DNA of 64,000 nucleotides from an uncultured Brachybacterium sp. (lineage in GTDB: Bacteria; Actinomycetota; Actinomycetes; Actinomycetales; Dermabacteraceae): contig NZ_CANMSY010000004.1 in assembly GCF_947500705.1 (NCBI RefSeq), positions 124,001-188,000 on the forward strand, given 5' to 3'. This document shows positions 17,360 to 24,189 of the stretch, piece after piece (within the stretch, counting starts at the first letter, position 1; every line of letters begins with the position of its first letter). The notes beneath the pieces are model-generated. The model ran no database searches. It saw only the letters and a list, made by a program, of their open reading frames with translations, and was not told the origin of the DNA. The translations under genes and the position numbers were made by a program.

Positions 17360-17917
17360 ATGTCCGTGTCCACAGAGATGACCAACACGCCGTTCCCCGA
17401 GATGGTGAGACTGCTCGGGACCGGCATCGCCGAGGCCCAGTACGAGCTCGACCTGGTCTCGATGAAGATCGCGCGCATGATGGCCGGCTTCGAGCCCGAT
17501 CCGGAGCCGGTGCCCGGCGAACCCGCCCCCACGCCGCCCGCGGCGCCGGAGCGCACGATGCTAGTCAAGCTCGGCGACGGCAAGGAGTACTCGCTCCTGG
17601 AGCTGGGCTTCACACCGACCTTCTACCAGTTCGTCGACACGCTGATCGAGCTGAAGCTCTCGATCTCGACGACCCGGGAGTCGAACACCGAACGCAGCAG
17701 CTCCCAGGTCAATGCGGGCGTCTCGGGCAGCGTGGGCTTCTTCAGCGCCTCGGCGTCGATGAGCGTCAGCTCGGTCTCGGCGAGCTTCTCCGCGAAGTAC
17801 CAGTACTCCTCCGAGGGGTCCTCGCTGATGCGCACCAAGCTGGTGCCGGTCCCCGCGCCGGAGATCCTGCAGGAGCGGATCCGAGCGATGATCACCGCCA
17901 CCGTCGCCGAGGCGTGA
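17360..17917 (+). CDS. AEAQ-family protein
   Basis: 185 residues from ATG 17360. Block A is LLGTGIAEAQYELDLVSMKI (~14-33). A Pro-rich linker (~48-70) and block B YSLLELGFTPTFYQFVDTLI (~78-97) follow. Next comes a serine-rich alternating stretch (~110-145, FFSASASMSVSSVSASF) typical of amphipathic β-strands, then block C KYQYSSEGSSLMRTKLVPVP (~146-165). It ends in a helix (ILQERIRAMI). No signal peptide. It shares most of blocks B and C with the preceding protein. Confidence 0.8.
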   Translation: MSVSTEMTNTPFPEMVRLLGTGIAEAQYELDLVSMKIARMMAGFEPDPEPVPGEPAPTPPAAPERTMLVKLGDGKEYSLLELGFTPTFYQFVDTLIELKLSISTTRESNTERSSSQVNAGVSGSVGFFSASASMSVSSVSASFSAKYQYSSEGSSLMRTKLVPVPAPEILQERIRAMITATVAEA

Positions 17918-17921
17918 CCTC

Positions 17922-18800
17922 ATGCCTCGGCGCAGCTGGCGCGATCTCACCCCGGGCCCGGGCCCTGTTGAGTCCGCGGGCGTCGGCCATTCCCCACCTG
18001 CCGCGCCTGCGCCGACGAGCCCTGAGCTGCTCCACCAGGCTGCTGCCGGCGACTCCCGCCTGGCCGGGCTGCTGGCCGAGCGCGAGCGGCTCGAATCCCA
18101 GCTGTCCGGGTTGACCAGCCCGGCCGGCGCAGCCGCCGCCGCCGCGGATGCCCGCTATCCGGTCACCGGGCTCAGGGAGCGCCGCGCGGAGATCGCCTCC
18201 TGGGCCGACGCTCGCGATGCCCTGGCCGCCGTCCGGGCCGGCGCGGCATCGCTGGGAGGAGTGCGCCCCCGCGGAGGCACCGCACCGTCCGCGTCGGGGC
18301 CGGGCGCCCTCACGGGAGCCGGCAGCGATCTTCGCTCGCAGCTGTCCGGGCCGCTCCGCTCGGGGCTCGGCCGCTATGACCAGGTGCGCAGCGCACTCGA
18401 TCGGTCCGACGAGTTCCTGACCCGCCCTCAACAGCTGGCCGACGGGCTCGCCAGGCGCCGGCAGCAGGCGCAGGAGCTGATGGCCGGTCCTCTGGATCGC
18501 GTCGGCAGCTACGCCGAGACGCGCGACCGGGTGCTCGATACGGACTCCGGCGGCTCCGGCGACCTGTTCGCTCGCGCCGAGGCCGCCCGCCGGCGCGCCC
18601 TGGAGCGACGCTCCGCGCTGGACCGCGAAGAGCAGCGCGCCGCCGAGCGTCACGAAGGCCGCCACGCGCTGCGGCACGAACAGGGTCGCGCACAGCGCCG
18701 AGAGCAGCGCCGTGAGGAGCGCCGGGCAGAGCAGCAGGACACCGAGCGCCTCGACCGGCGCAGCACCACAGCCAGCAGCAGAGCAGAGAAGGGGGTCTGA
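17922..18800 (+). CDS. Coiled-coil protein of the AEAQ cluster
   Basis: 292 residues from ATG 17922, four bases after the previous stop. Ala/Arg/Leu/Glu-rich and almost entirely helical: AERERLESQLSGL near residue 50, GLARRRQQAQELMAG near 185, and a strongly basic/acidic C-terminal helix (~residues 215-285, rich in RREQRREERRAEQQ). No relation to the AEAQ blocks and no known domain recognised. It probably acts as a structural or tethering subunit. The next gene starts two bases after its stop. Confidence 0.65.
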   Translation: MPRRSWRDLTPGPGPVESAGVGHSPPAAPAPTSPELLHQAAAGDSRLAGLLAERERLESQLSGLTSPAGAAAAAADARYPVTGLRERRAEIASWADARDALAAVRAGAASLGGVRPRGGTAPSASGPGALTGAGSDLRSQLSGPLRSGLGRYDQVRSALDRSDEFLTRPQQLADGLARRRQQAQELMAGPLDRVGSYAETRDRVLDTDSGGSGDLFARAEAARRRALERRSALDREEQRAAERHEGRHALRHEQGRAQRREQRREERRAEQQDTERLDRRSTTASSRAEKGV

Positions 18801-18802
18801 CC

Positions 18803-19447
18803 ATGCCCGATGGCAGATTCATCGCCGACACGCTGGAGACCGTGATCGTGGGGCTCGCCGACTCGATCACGGAGGCGCAGGAGCAGCTCAGTGCGGTCTC
18901 CCCACTGGACAGCTCCGGCCGGCCCGTCCCCCAGTACCGACTGCCCTACCTGGATTTCGAGATCGGTTTCCGGCTGGTCACGGAGACCACGCAGGATGGC
19001 CGTCGTGCCTTCCTGTTCTTCAAGCCCGTGGGTCGCTCGAGCAGCAGCAGCGAGGTGACCTCGAAGGTCTCGGGCCGCTTCGTCGCCATCCCGCCCGGTG
19101 AGGGCATGCCGCTGCCGGTCCTCTCCTTGACCGCGACGGGCAGCGGGGCCACCCGGCAGCTCGCGGTGCAGGCGTCCAGCACCTCCGGGGAGCTGCTCGC
19201 CGGCGCCACCGTGCAGCTCAACATCGATCTCGCGACCTCGCAGGCGCTGTCCGCAGCAGCCGGGGTGGCGGACCCTCGGATCCCCGGCAATGTGGCGCTC
19301 GGCGCGGCCGTGCTGACCACGGACCCGCAGGGCCGGGCCTCCACCGAGGTGTCCTTCGGCGACCAGCTGCGGGTGGGATCCGTCGTGCTGATCACCGCCG
19401 AGCTGGGCACCACCATGGCCCGCATCACCACCGGGAAGGCAGTCTGA
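18803..19447 (+). CDS. AEAQ-family protein with Ig-like C-terminal domain
   Basis: 214 residues from ATG 18803. Block A is diverged (VGLADSITEAQEQLSAVSP, ~16-34). The following region (YLDFEIGFRLVTETTQDGRR) replaces block B, and VSGRFVAIPPGEGMP stands for block C. The C-terminal ~110 residues look like a bacterial Ig-like or carboxypeptidase-regulatory β-sandwich (LTTDPQGRASTEVSFGDQ). There is no signal peptide. Its stop overlaps the next start by one base (TGATG). Confidence 0.72.
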   Translation: MPDGRFIADTLETVIVGLADSITEAQEQLSAVSPLDSSGRPVPQYRLPYLDFEIGFRLVTETTQDGRRAFLFFKPVGRSSSSSEVTSKVSGRFVAIPPGEGMPLPVLSLTATGSGATRQLAVQASSTSGELLAGATVQLNIDLATSQALSAAAGVADPRIPGNVALGAAVLTTDPQGRASTEVSFGDQLRVGSVVLITAELGTTMARITTGKAV

Positions 19448-20460
19448 TGCCGACACTCGCGATCGGTCGCATCGTCGGCCCCGACAACACCCCGGTCACC
19501 CGCCGGAGCATCCTGCTGCAGGGCTTCGGGCCCAGAGGCTGGACCACCCTCGAGGAGATCGACGGCGGAGAGTTCGAGATCGAGCTCCCCGACTCCGTAC
19601 CGACCCCGCGCACGACGGTTCCGGTGGTACTGCGCCTGCTGGACCAGTCCACCCAGACGCCCCACGTCATCTCCTCCGACCCGATCTGGGTCTCCGAGAG
19701 GGACCTGCTGCTGGCCGATTTCGGTCAGCTCCGCCTCCTCGAGGAGCCCTACCATCGCAAGGGCCTCAAAGCCGAGGGCCACTCCGTCATCGGCGCCCCC
19801 CAGGAGCAGCCGACGGCCGGCGGCGGTGACGACGACGGTGACAACGACGAGTCAGGGCCGGTCATCCGGGACCTGCGCCGCGAGCTGGCCGACAGCCAGA
19901 CCGCTCTGGGCGGGGTGCGCCGCGAGCTCACTGACAGCCAGGCCACCCTGGACGGGGTGCGCCGCGAGCTGTCCGAGTCCCTCGCCACTGTGGACCGGCT
20001 GACCACGACCCTCGGCACGCCCACGAAGGTCGTGGACCTCATCTCCGGCCTCGGCACCCAGCTGAGCATCACCAACACCGAGCTGGCCCGGCAGACCACA
20101 CCCTTCCGCCTCGCCGAGGTGAAGCTCGACCTGCGCGGCCGCCTCGGCGACGACGGCCAGACGATCGTGATGGACGGCTCCGGCGACGGCTCCGGGCTCA
20201 GCGCGGAGCTCGTCGTCGACGCGGCGACCTCGGCGGTCCCGACACAGGGAGTGCCGAGCGTCCTGGGACTCACCGCATCGGCCGCCTCGCGCGTGCTGCG
20301 GTCGGTCGGGTTCCGCATGGAGAGCGCCACCCAGCAGCTGTCGGCCGGTCAGGGGATCCCCGGGCAGGCCGTCACCCAGCATCCGGCGCACGGCGGGACT
20401 GCCGAGTTCGGCACCGCGGTGCTCGTGGTCTTCGGAGTGAGGAGTGAGAGCGATGAGTGA
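19447..20460 (+). CDS. Coiled-coil/PASTA protein of the AEAQ cluster
   Basis: 337 residues. The N-terminal ~95 residues form a β-rich domain (start MPTLAIGRIVGPDNTPVTRR) like regulatory β-sandwiches. An acidic linker (~120-137) is followed by three exact-length 14-residue repeats beginning RRELADSQ, RRELTDSQ and RRELSESL (42-base DNA repeats from 19876, 19918 and 19960), a coiled coil. The C-terminal ~70 residues are a PASTA domain (VPSVLGLTASAASRVLRSVG). PASTA domains normally face the cell wall, yet no membrane or signal segment exists here. The last eight bases overlap the next gene. Confidence 0.75.
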   Translation: MPTLAIGRIVGPDNTPVTRRSILLQGFGPRGWTTLEEIDGGEFEIELPDSVPTPRTTVPVVLRLLDQSTQTPHVISSDPIWVSERDLLLADFGQLRLLEEPYHRKGLKAEGHSVIGAPQEQPTAGGGDDDGDNDESGPVIRDLRRELADSQTALGGVRRELTDSQATLDGVRRELSESLATVDRLTTTLGTPTKVVDLISGLGTQLSITNTELARQTTPFRLAEVKLDLRGRLGDDGQTIVMDGSGDGSGLSAELVVDAATSAVPTQGVPSVLGLTASAASRVLRSVGFRMESATQQLSAGQGIPGQAVTQHPAHGGTAEFGTAVLVVFGVRSESDE

Positions 20461-21148
20461 GACCCAGCTGATCCATGACGTGGTGGCCGCACCGCTGGGC
20501 GAGGTGATCGCCTCCGTCGGCGTCGGTGTCGCCGCCGCGCAGCACGCGCTCGACGAGGCATCTCTGGCCGCCGTGCTGGACCTCTACACCGATTCCGACG
20601 ACGAACGCATCAAGCTCCTGCAGGCCATCGGATACCGGCCCACCTTCTACGCGCTCCCGTCGACCACCGGCGAGGTGAAGGTGTCGCTCCGGCTCGGCAA
20701 CGGCGCCGCCGGCACCGATGGCACGGGTGTCACACCGCTGCCCGTCACCCGATCGGAGACCGCGATCGTCCCCGCACGGCTCGGGCTCAACCTCCTGCCG
20801 GCGACGCTGTACGCCACTCCCGTCGATGCCGGCTACGCCAACCAGTACGGCTACACGGCGGACATCTCGGCCACCCTCACCTTCACGATCGTGCCGATCC
20901 CCCCGCCCCAGGGGGCCGACGAACTCCGCGTGGTGCCCGACCTCGTCGGCCGCACCGTCCTCGCCGCCCGCACCGCCCTCGAGGCGCTGGGGCTCGCCGT
21001 GAGGATCATCGAGGCGGGCGGCGCGTCCGTCTCCGTCGCCGACGAGGAGCCGGTGCTCTCGCAGGTGCCCGTCACCGGGACGGTGCGCAGCCTGGGCGAC
21101 GCGGTCACGCTCACAGTGGCTACCCCCGACGCTCCTCGACCCGGATGA
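20453..21148 (+). CDS. AEAQ-family protein with C-terminal PASTA domain
   Basis: 231 residues from ATG 20453 with GGAGTGAG upstream. Block A is ASVGVGVAAAQHALDEASLA (~22-41). Block B is LLQAIGYRPTFYALPSTTGE (~57-80) and block C is YGYTADISATLTFTIVPIPP (~136-160). A PASTA domain occupies ~164-226 (VVPDLVGRTVLAARTALEAL, then LSQVPVTGTV). It joins an AEAQ core and a PASTA domain in one chain, linking the two domain sets of the cluster. It is the last gene of the run; the next gene is an unrelated peroxidase 23 bases on. Confidence 0.78.
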   Translation: MSETQLIHDVVAAPLGEVIASVGVGVAAAQHALDEASLAAVLDLYTDSDDERIKLLQAIGYRPTFYALPSTTGEVKVSLRLGNGAAGTDGTGVTPLPVTRSETAIVPARLGLNLLPATLYATPVDAGYANQYGYTADISATLTFTIVPIPPPQGADELRVVPDLVGRTVLAARTALEALGLAVRIIEAGGASVSVADEEPVLSQVPVTGTVRSLGDAVTLTVATPDAPRPG

Positions 21149-21171
21149 GCATCGCGGCGTAGCCTCGAGCG

Positions 21172-21705
21172 ATGGTGACCGAACCTGCCCCCGATTCCGC
21201 TCGCGCTCCAGGGACCGGCGACCCCGCTGCCCGAGCGCTGTACACCGCCCGGGTCGAGAACACCGGTGGCACCTCCGGCCGGGTGCTGGTGAAGGGCTCC
21301 TCCGCCGTCGACCTCGGATCTCCCGAGGCCCGCGCGGGCGGGGAGGTCAGCACAGGCGCGGAGGTCGCACTGCCCACGGGCGGTCCCGTCGAGGGAGCTG
21401 AGGGATTCAACCCCGAGCAGTTCCTGGCGATGGCCTGGAGCACGTGTCTCGGGGAGACGCTGCGGGTGGTGCTCGCCGAGCAGGGACTCTCCGCGGAGAG
21501 CGCGGTGAGCGTCGAGGTGGGGCTGCATCGTGACCCGGCCGGTGGCTTCTGCTTCGCCCCCCGGGCCCTGATGAGCATCGAGGGCGTCGGCCCGGCCCGG
21601 GCCCAGGAGCTGGCCGAGGCCGCGCACGCCCGCTGCCCGGTCTCCAAGCTGCTCCGCGGGCAGGGTGAGCCCGTCGTGGAGCTGAGGGGCCACAACAGAG
21701 GGTGA
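21172..21705 (+). CDS. Ohr/OsmC family peroxidase
   Basis: 177 residues of the Ohr branch of OsmC-like thiol peroxidases, which reduce organic hydroperoxides in the cytoplasm. Both catalytic cysteines are present: C92 in FLAMAWSTCLGETL and C155 in AHARCPVSKLLRG. The fold pattern (GGEVSTGAEVALPTG, then GFNPEQFLA) is typical. An N-terminal extension of ~20 residues makes it longer than the usual ~140. No OhrR-type regulator is adjacent. Confidence 0.88.
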   Translation: MVTEPAPDSARAPGTGDPAARALYTARVENTGGTSGRVLVKGSSAVDLGSPEARAGGEVSTGAEVALPTGGPVEGAEGFNPEQFLAMAWSTCLGETLRVVLAEQGLSAESAVSVEVGLHRDPAGGFCFAPRALMSIEGVGPARAQELAEAAHARCPVSKLLRGQGEPVVELRGHNRG

Positions 21706-21753
21706 TGGAGGACATAACCGTCTGACCTGCGTCCTCGGTAGGCTGGCTCGACG

Positions 21754-22485
21754 ATGATCGAGCTGCGGAATGTCACCAAGAGCTTCCCCCAGGGACGCTC
21801 CACGGTGACCGCGCTGACAGACATCACCCTCACCATCGAGGACCACGAGATGTTCGGCATCGTCGGCGAATCCGGCTCCGGGAAATCGACGCTGCTGCGA
21901 CTGATCAATCACCTCGAGGCCCCGACCTCCGGGACCGTGCTGGTGGACGGCGAGAACCTCGGTACCCTGGCTCCTCGCGCACTGCGGGAACGGCGGCGCG
22001 ACATCGGCATGGTGTTCCAGCAGTTCAACCTGCTGGGCAACTCGACCGTCTTCGACAACGTGGCCCGTCCCCTGCGGCTGCAGCGCCGCCGCGAGCGCGA
22101 CACCGTGATGCAGATGCTCGAGTTCGTGAAGATGGCGGACCATCACCGCAAGCACCCCAGCCAGCTCTCCGGCGGAGAGAAGCAGCGGGTGGCGATCGCC
22201 CGGGCGCTGTCCACCCAGCCGCGGATCCTGCTGTGCGACGAGCCCACCTCGGCCCTCGACTCCGGCACCACCGAGGAGGTCATGGCGATCCTGCGCGACG
22301 TCCGCGACCGCTTCGGCACCACGATCATCCTGGTCAGCCACGAACTGGACGTCATCAAGTCCTCCTGTGACCGGGCCGCGGTGCTCGAGCGGGGCCGTCT
22401 CGCCGCCCTCACCGAGGTGACCCCGCCGCCCGCGCAGGAGCGCTTCGACTCCTACGCCGAGCGTGCCCGGGAGTTCCTGGGATGA
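21754..22485 (+). CDS. metN: Methionine ABC transporter ATPase MetN
   Basis: 243-residue ATPase of the MetNIQ importer. Walker A is GESGSGKST (~38-46), the Q-loop [15 protein letters not shown], the signature [16 protein letters not shown] and Walker [12 protein letters not shown]. It lacks the C-terminal NIL (ACT-like) domain that senses methionine in E. coli-type MetN of ~340 residues. The specific name rests on the downstream MetI- and MetQ-like genes. TAGGCT at 21739-21744 lies ten bases before the ATG, which would fit a leaderless transcript. Confidence 0.9.
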   Translation: MIELRNVTKSFPQGRSTVTALTDITLTIEDHEMFGIVGESGSGKSTLLRLINHLEAPTSGTVLVDGENLGTLAPRALRERRRDIGMVFQQFNLLGNSTVFDNVARPLRLQRRRERDTVMQMLEFVKMADHHRKHPSQLSGGEKQRVAIARALSTQPRILLCDEPTSALDSGTTEEVMAILRDVRDRFGTTIILVSHELDVIKSSCDRAAVLERGRLAALTEVTPPPAQERFDSYAERAREFLG

Positions 22486-23159
22486 GCGACCTGCTGGCAC
22501 GACTGACCGAATACCGCGGCGAGATCGTCCTCTCGATCCTCGAGACCGGGATCATGATGGTCAACTCCATGGTCGCCGCGGTGCTGGTGGGGCTGCCGAT
22601 CGGGACCCTGCTCTATCTCGCCCGGCCCGGCGGGCCCTACCCCCGGCCCTGGCTGCACCGGGCGCTGAACACGTACGTGAACGTCGTACGCTCGGTGCCC
22701 TTCCTGCTGTTCGTGGTGGCGCTGATCCCCTTCACCCGCGCTCTGGTGGGGACCTCCTTCGGGACCACCGCGGCGTCGGTGCCGCTGGCCTTCGTGGCCG
22801 CGGCGCTCTACGCCCGCTTCTCCGAGCAGACCCTGTTGGACGTGCCCGAGCAGACCGTGGAGCTCGCCCGCTCCCTCGGCGCCGGGCCGCTGCAGCTGAT
22901 CGGCCTGTTCCTGTTCCCCGAGGCCCGTTCCGGCCTGGTGCTGAGCCTGACCACGGTGACGATCTCGATGGTCAGCTACTCCACGATCATGGGCGTCGTC
23001 GGCGGCGGCGGCGTGGGCGACTTCGCGATCCGGTACGGCTACCAGACCTATGAATACGACCTGATGTATACGACGATCCTGATCATGGTCGTGTCCGTGA
23101 TGGTCATCCAGGGAGCGGGCACCCTGCTTGCCCGCATCATCGACAAGCGGGCGCGCTGA
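22482..23159 (+). CDS. metI: Methionine ABC transporter permease MetI
   Basis: 225 residues with five predicted membrane helices. The start overlaps metN by four bases (ATGA). The permease (EAA) motif lies at ~128-145 (VELARSLGAGPLQLIGLFLF), and NVVRSVPFLLFVVALIPFTR and ILETGIMMVNSMV are typical MetI segments. It forms the membrane channel of the importer with MetN. Confidence 0.92.
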   Translation: MSDLLARLTEYRGEIVLSILETGIMMVNSMVAAVLVGLPIGTLLYLARPGGPYPRPWLHRALNTYVNVVRSVPFLLFVVALIPFTRALVGTSFGTTAASVPLAFVAAALYARFSEQTLLDVPEQTVELARSLGAGPLQLIGLFLFPEARSGLVLSLTTVTISMVSYSTIMGVVGGGGVGDFAIRYGYQTYEYDLMYTTILIMVVSVMVIQGAGTLLARIIDKRAR

Positions 23160-23186
23160 GCGCCCTCGACCAGGAACGAGACCCCC

Positions 23187-24023
23187 ATGAACCGACACCT
23201 GATGAACCGCCGCAGCTTCGCCGTGAGCGCCCTCGCCGGGACCGCCACCCTGACCCTCGCCGCCTGCGGCGCGGGCGGATCCGGGGGCGGCGAGGAGGAC
23301 AAGGTCATCAAGGTGGCCTCCCACCTGCCGCCGATGACCGACGTGGTCACCCTCGCCGGCGAGGTCGCCGCCGAGGAGGGATACACGGTCGAGCTGGTGC
23401 AGGTCAGCGACAACGTCCAGTACAACCGGGTGCTCGCCGACGGCGAGGTCGACGCGAACTTCGCCCAGCACGAGCCGTACATGCAGGCCTTCAACGAGGC
23501 CAACGGCGCGAACCTGGTGCTGCTGGACGGCATCTACGACGCGAAGGTCGGCTTCTACTCCAAGGCCCACGACACCATCGAGCAGCTCCCCGAGGGCGCG
23601 AAGGTCGCGATCCCGAACGACCTCACCAACGAGGGCCGAGCGCTGGCGATCCTCCATCACGAGGGCCTGATCACGCTGCCCGAGGAGGCCGGTTTCGAGG
23701 GCCGCGTGAGCGAGATCGTGGACAACCCCCTGTCCCTCGAGTTCGTGAACATCGACCTGCTGAACCTGCCCTCCGCCTACGACGAGGAGGGCATGGCGCT
23801 GGTCTACAGCTATCCCTCCTACATCAAGAAGGTGGGCCTGACCCCGGCCGACGCACTCCTGCTCGAGGAGCTCGTGGACCAGCGCTTCACCATCTCCCTG
23901 ATCGCACGCGAGGACAACCAGGACTCCGAGAAGATCCAGGTGCTGCGCCGGGCGATGACCAGCGACGCCGTGCGCAGCTTCCTCGAGGAGGAGCACAGCG
24001 CCACCCTGCTGCCCGCGTTCTGA
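23187..24023 (+). CDS. metQ: Methionine-binding lipoprotein MetQ
   Basis: 278 residues. The signal peptide begins MNRHLMNRRSFAVSALAG and ends at a lipobox (LTLAAC), so the mature protein is lipid-anchored outside the cell. NlpA/MetQ features are VIKVASHLPPMTDVV, NFAQHEPYMQAFN, KVAIPNDLTNEGRAL and LVYSYPSYIKK. It starts 28 bases after metI with AGGAACGAGA upstream. Methionine specificity follows from the operon and family. Confidence 0.92.
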   Translation: MNRHLMNRRSFAVSALAGTATLTLAACGAGGSGGGEEDKVIKVASHLPPMTDVVTLAGEVAAEEGYTVELVQVSDNVQYNRVLADGEVDANFAQHEPYMQAFNEANGANLVLLDGIYDAKVGFYSKAHDTIEQLPEGAKVAIPNDLTNEGRALAILHHEGLITLPEEAGFEGRVSEIVDNPLSLEFVNIDLLNLPSAYDEEGMALVYSYPSYIKKVGLTPADALLLEELVDQRFTISLIAREDNQDSEKIQVLRRAMTSDAVRSFLEEEHSATLLPAF

Positions 24024-24057
24024 GGAGGCGCAGCGCTCAGCGCACCGGGCTCAACGC

Positions 24058-24177
24058 TCACGCATCGTGGCGCAGCCGCGAGCGCAGCAGCACGCCGGTG
24101 CGCACGGTGCCACCGCCGACGAGCGGCAGCCCGCCCACGCCCCGCGCGTTGAACGCCCCGAGGAGCAGGCCGGTCAT
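24058..24177 (-). pseudogene. N-terminal remnant of a tyrosine phosphatase family gene
   Basis: A 39-codon frame starting 12 bases downstream of the S9 peptidase stop: MTGLLLGAFNARGVGGLPLV followed by GGGTVRTGVLLRSRLRHDA. This matches the N-terminus of the DSP/SIW14-like tyrosine phosphatases (NARDVGGLP, then VRxGVLLRS), but the frame then stops, with no catalytic HCxxxxxR. It is probably the relic of a gene once co-transcribed with the peptidase. The identification is by motif only. Confidence 0.5.
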
Positions 24178-24189
24178 CGTCCCGTCCGC

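Noticed and set aside
12572-21148. A contractile phage-tail-like injection system or gas-vesicle cluster.
   Set aside because: No sheath, baseplate, spike or AAA ATPase pattern and no GvpA-like protein is visible. The shared blocks do not match those families.
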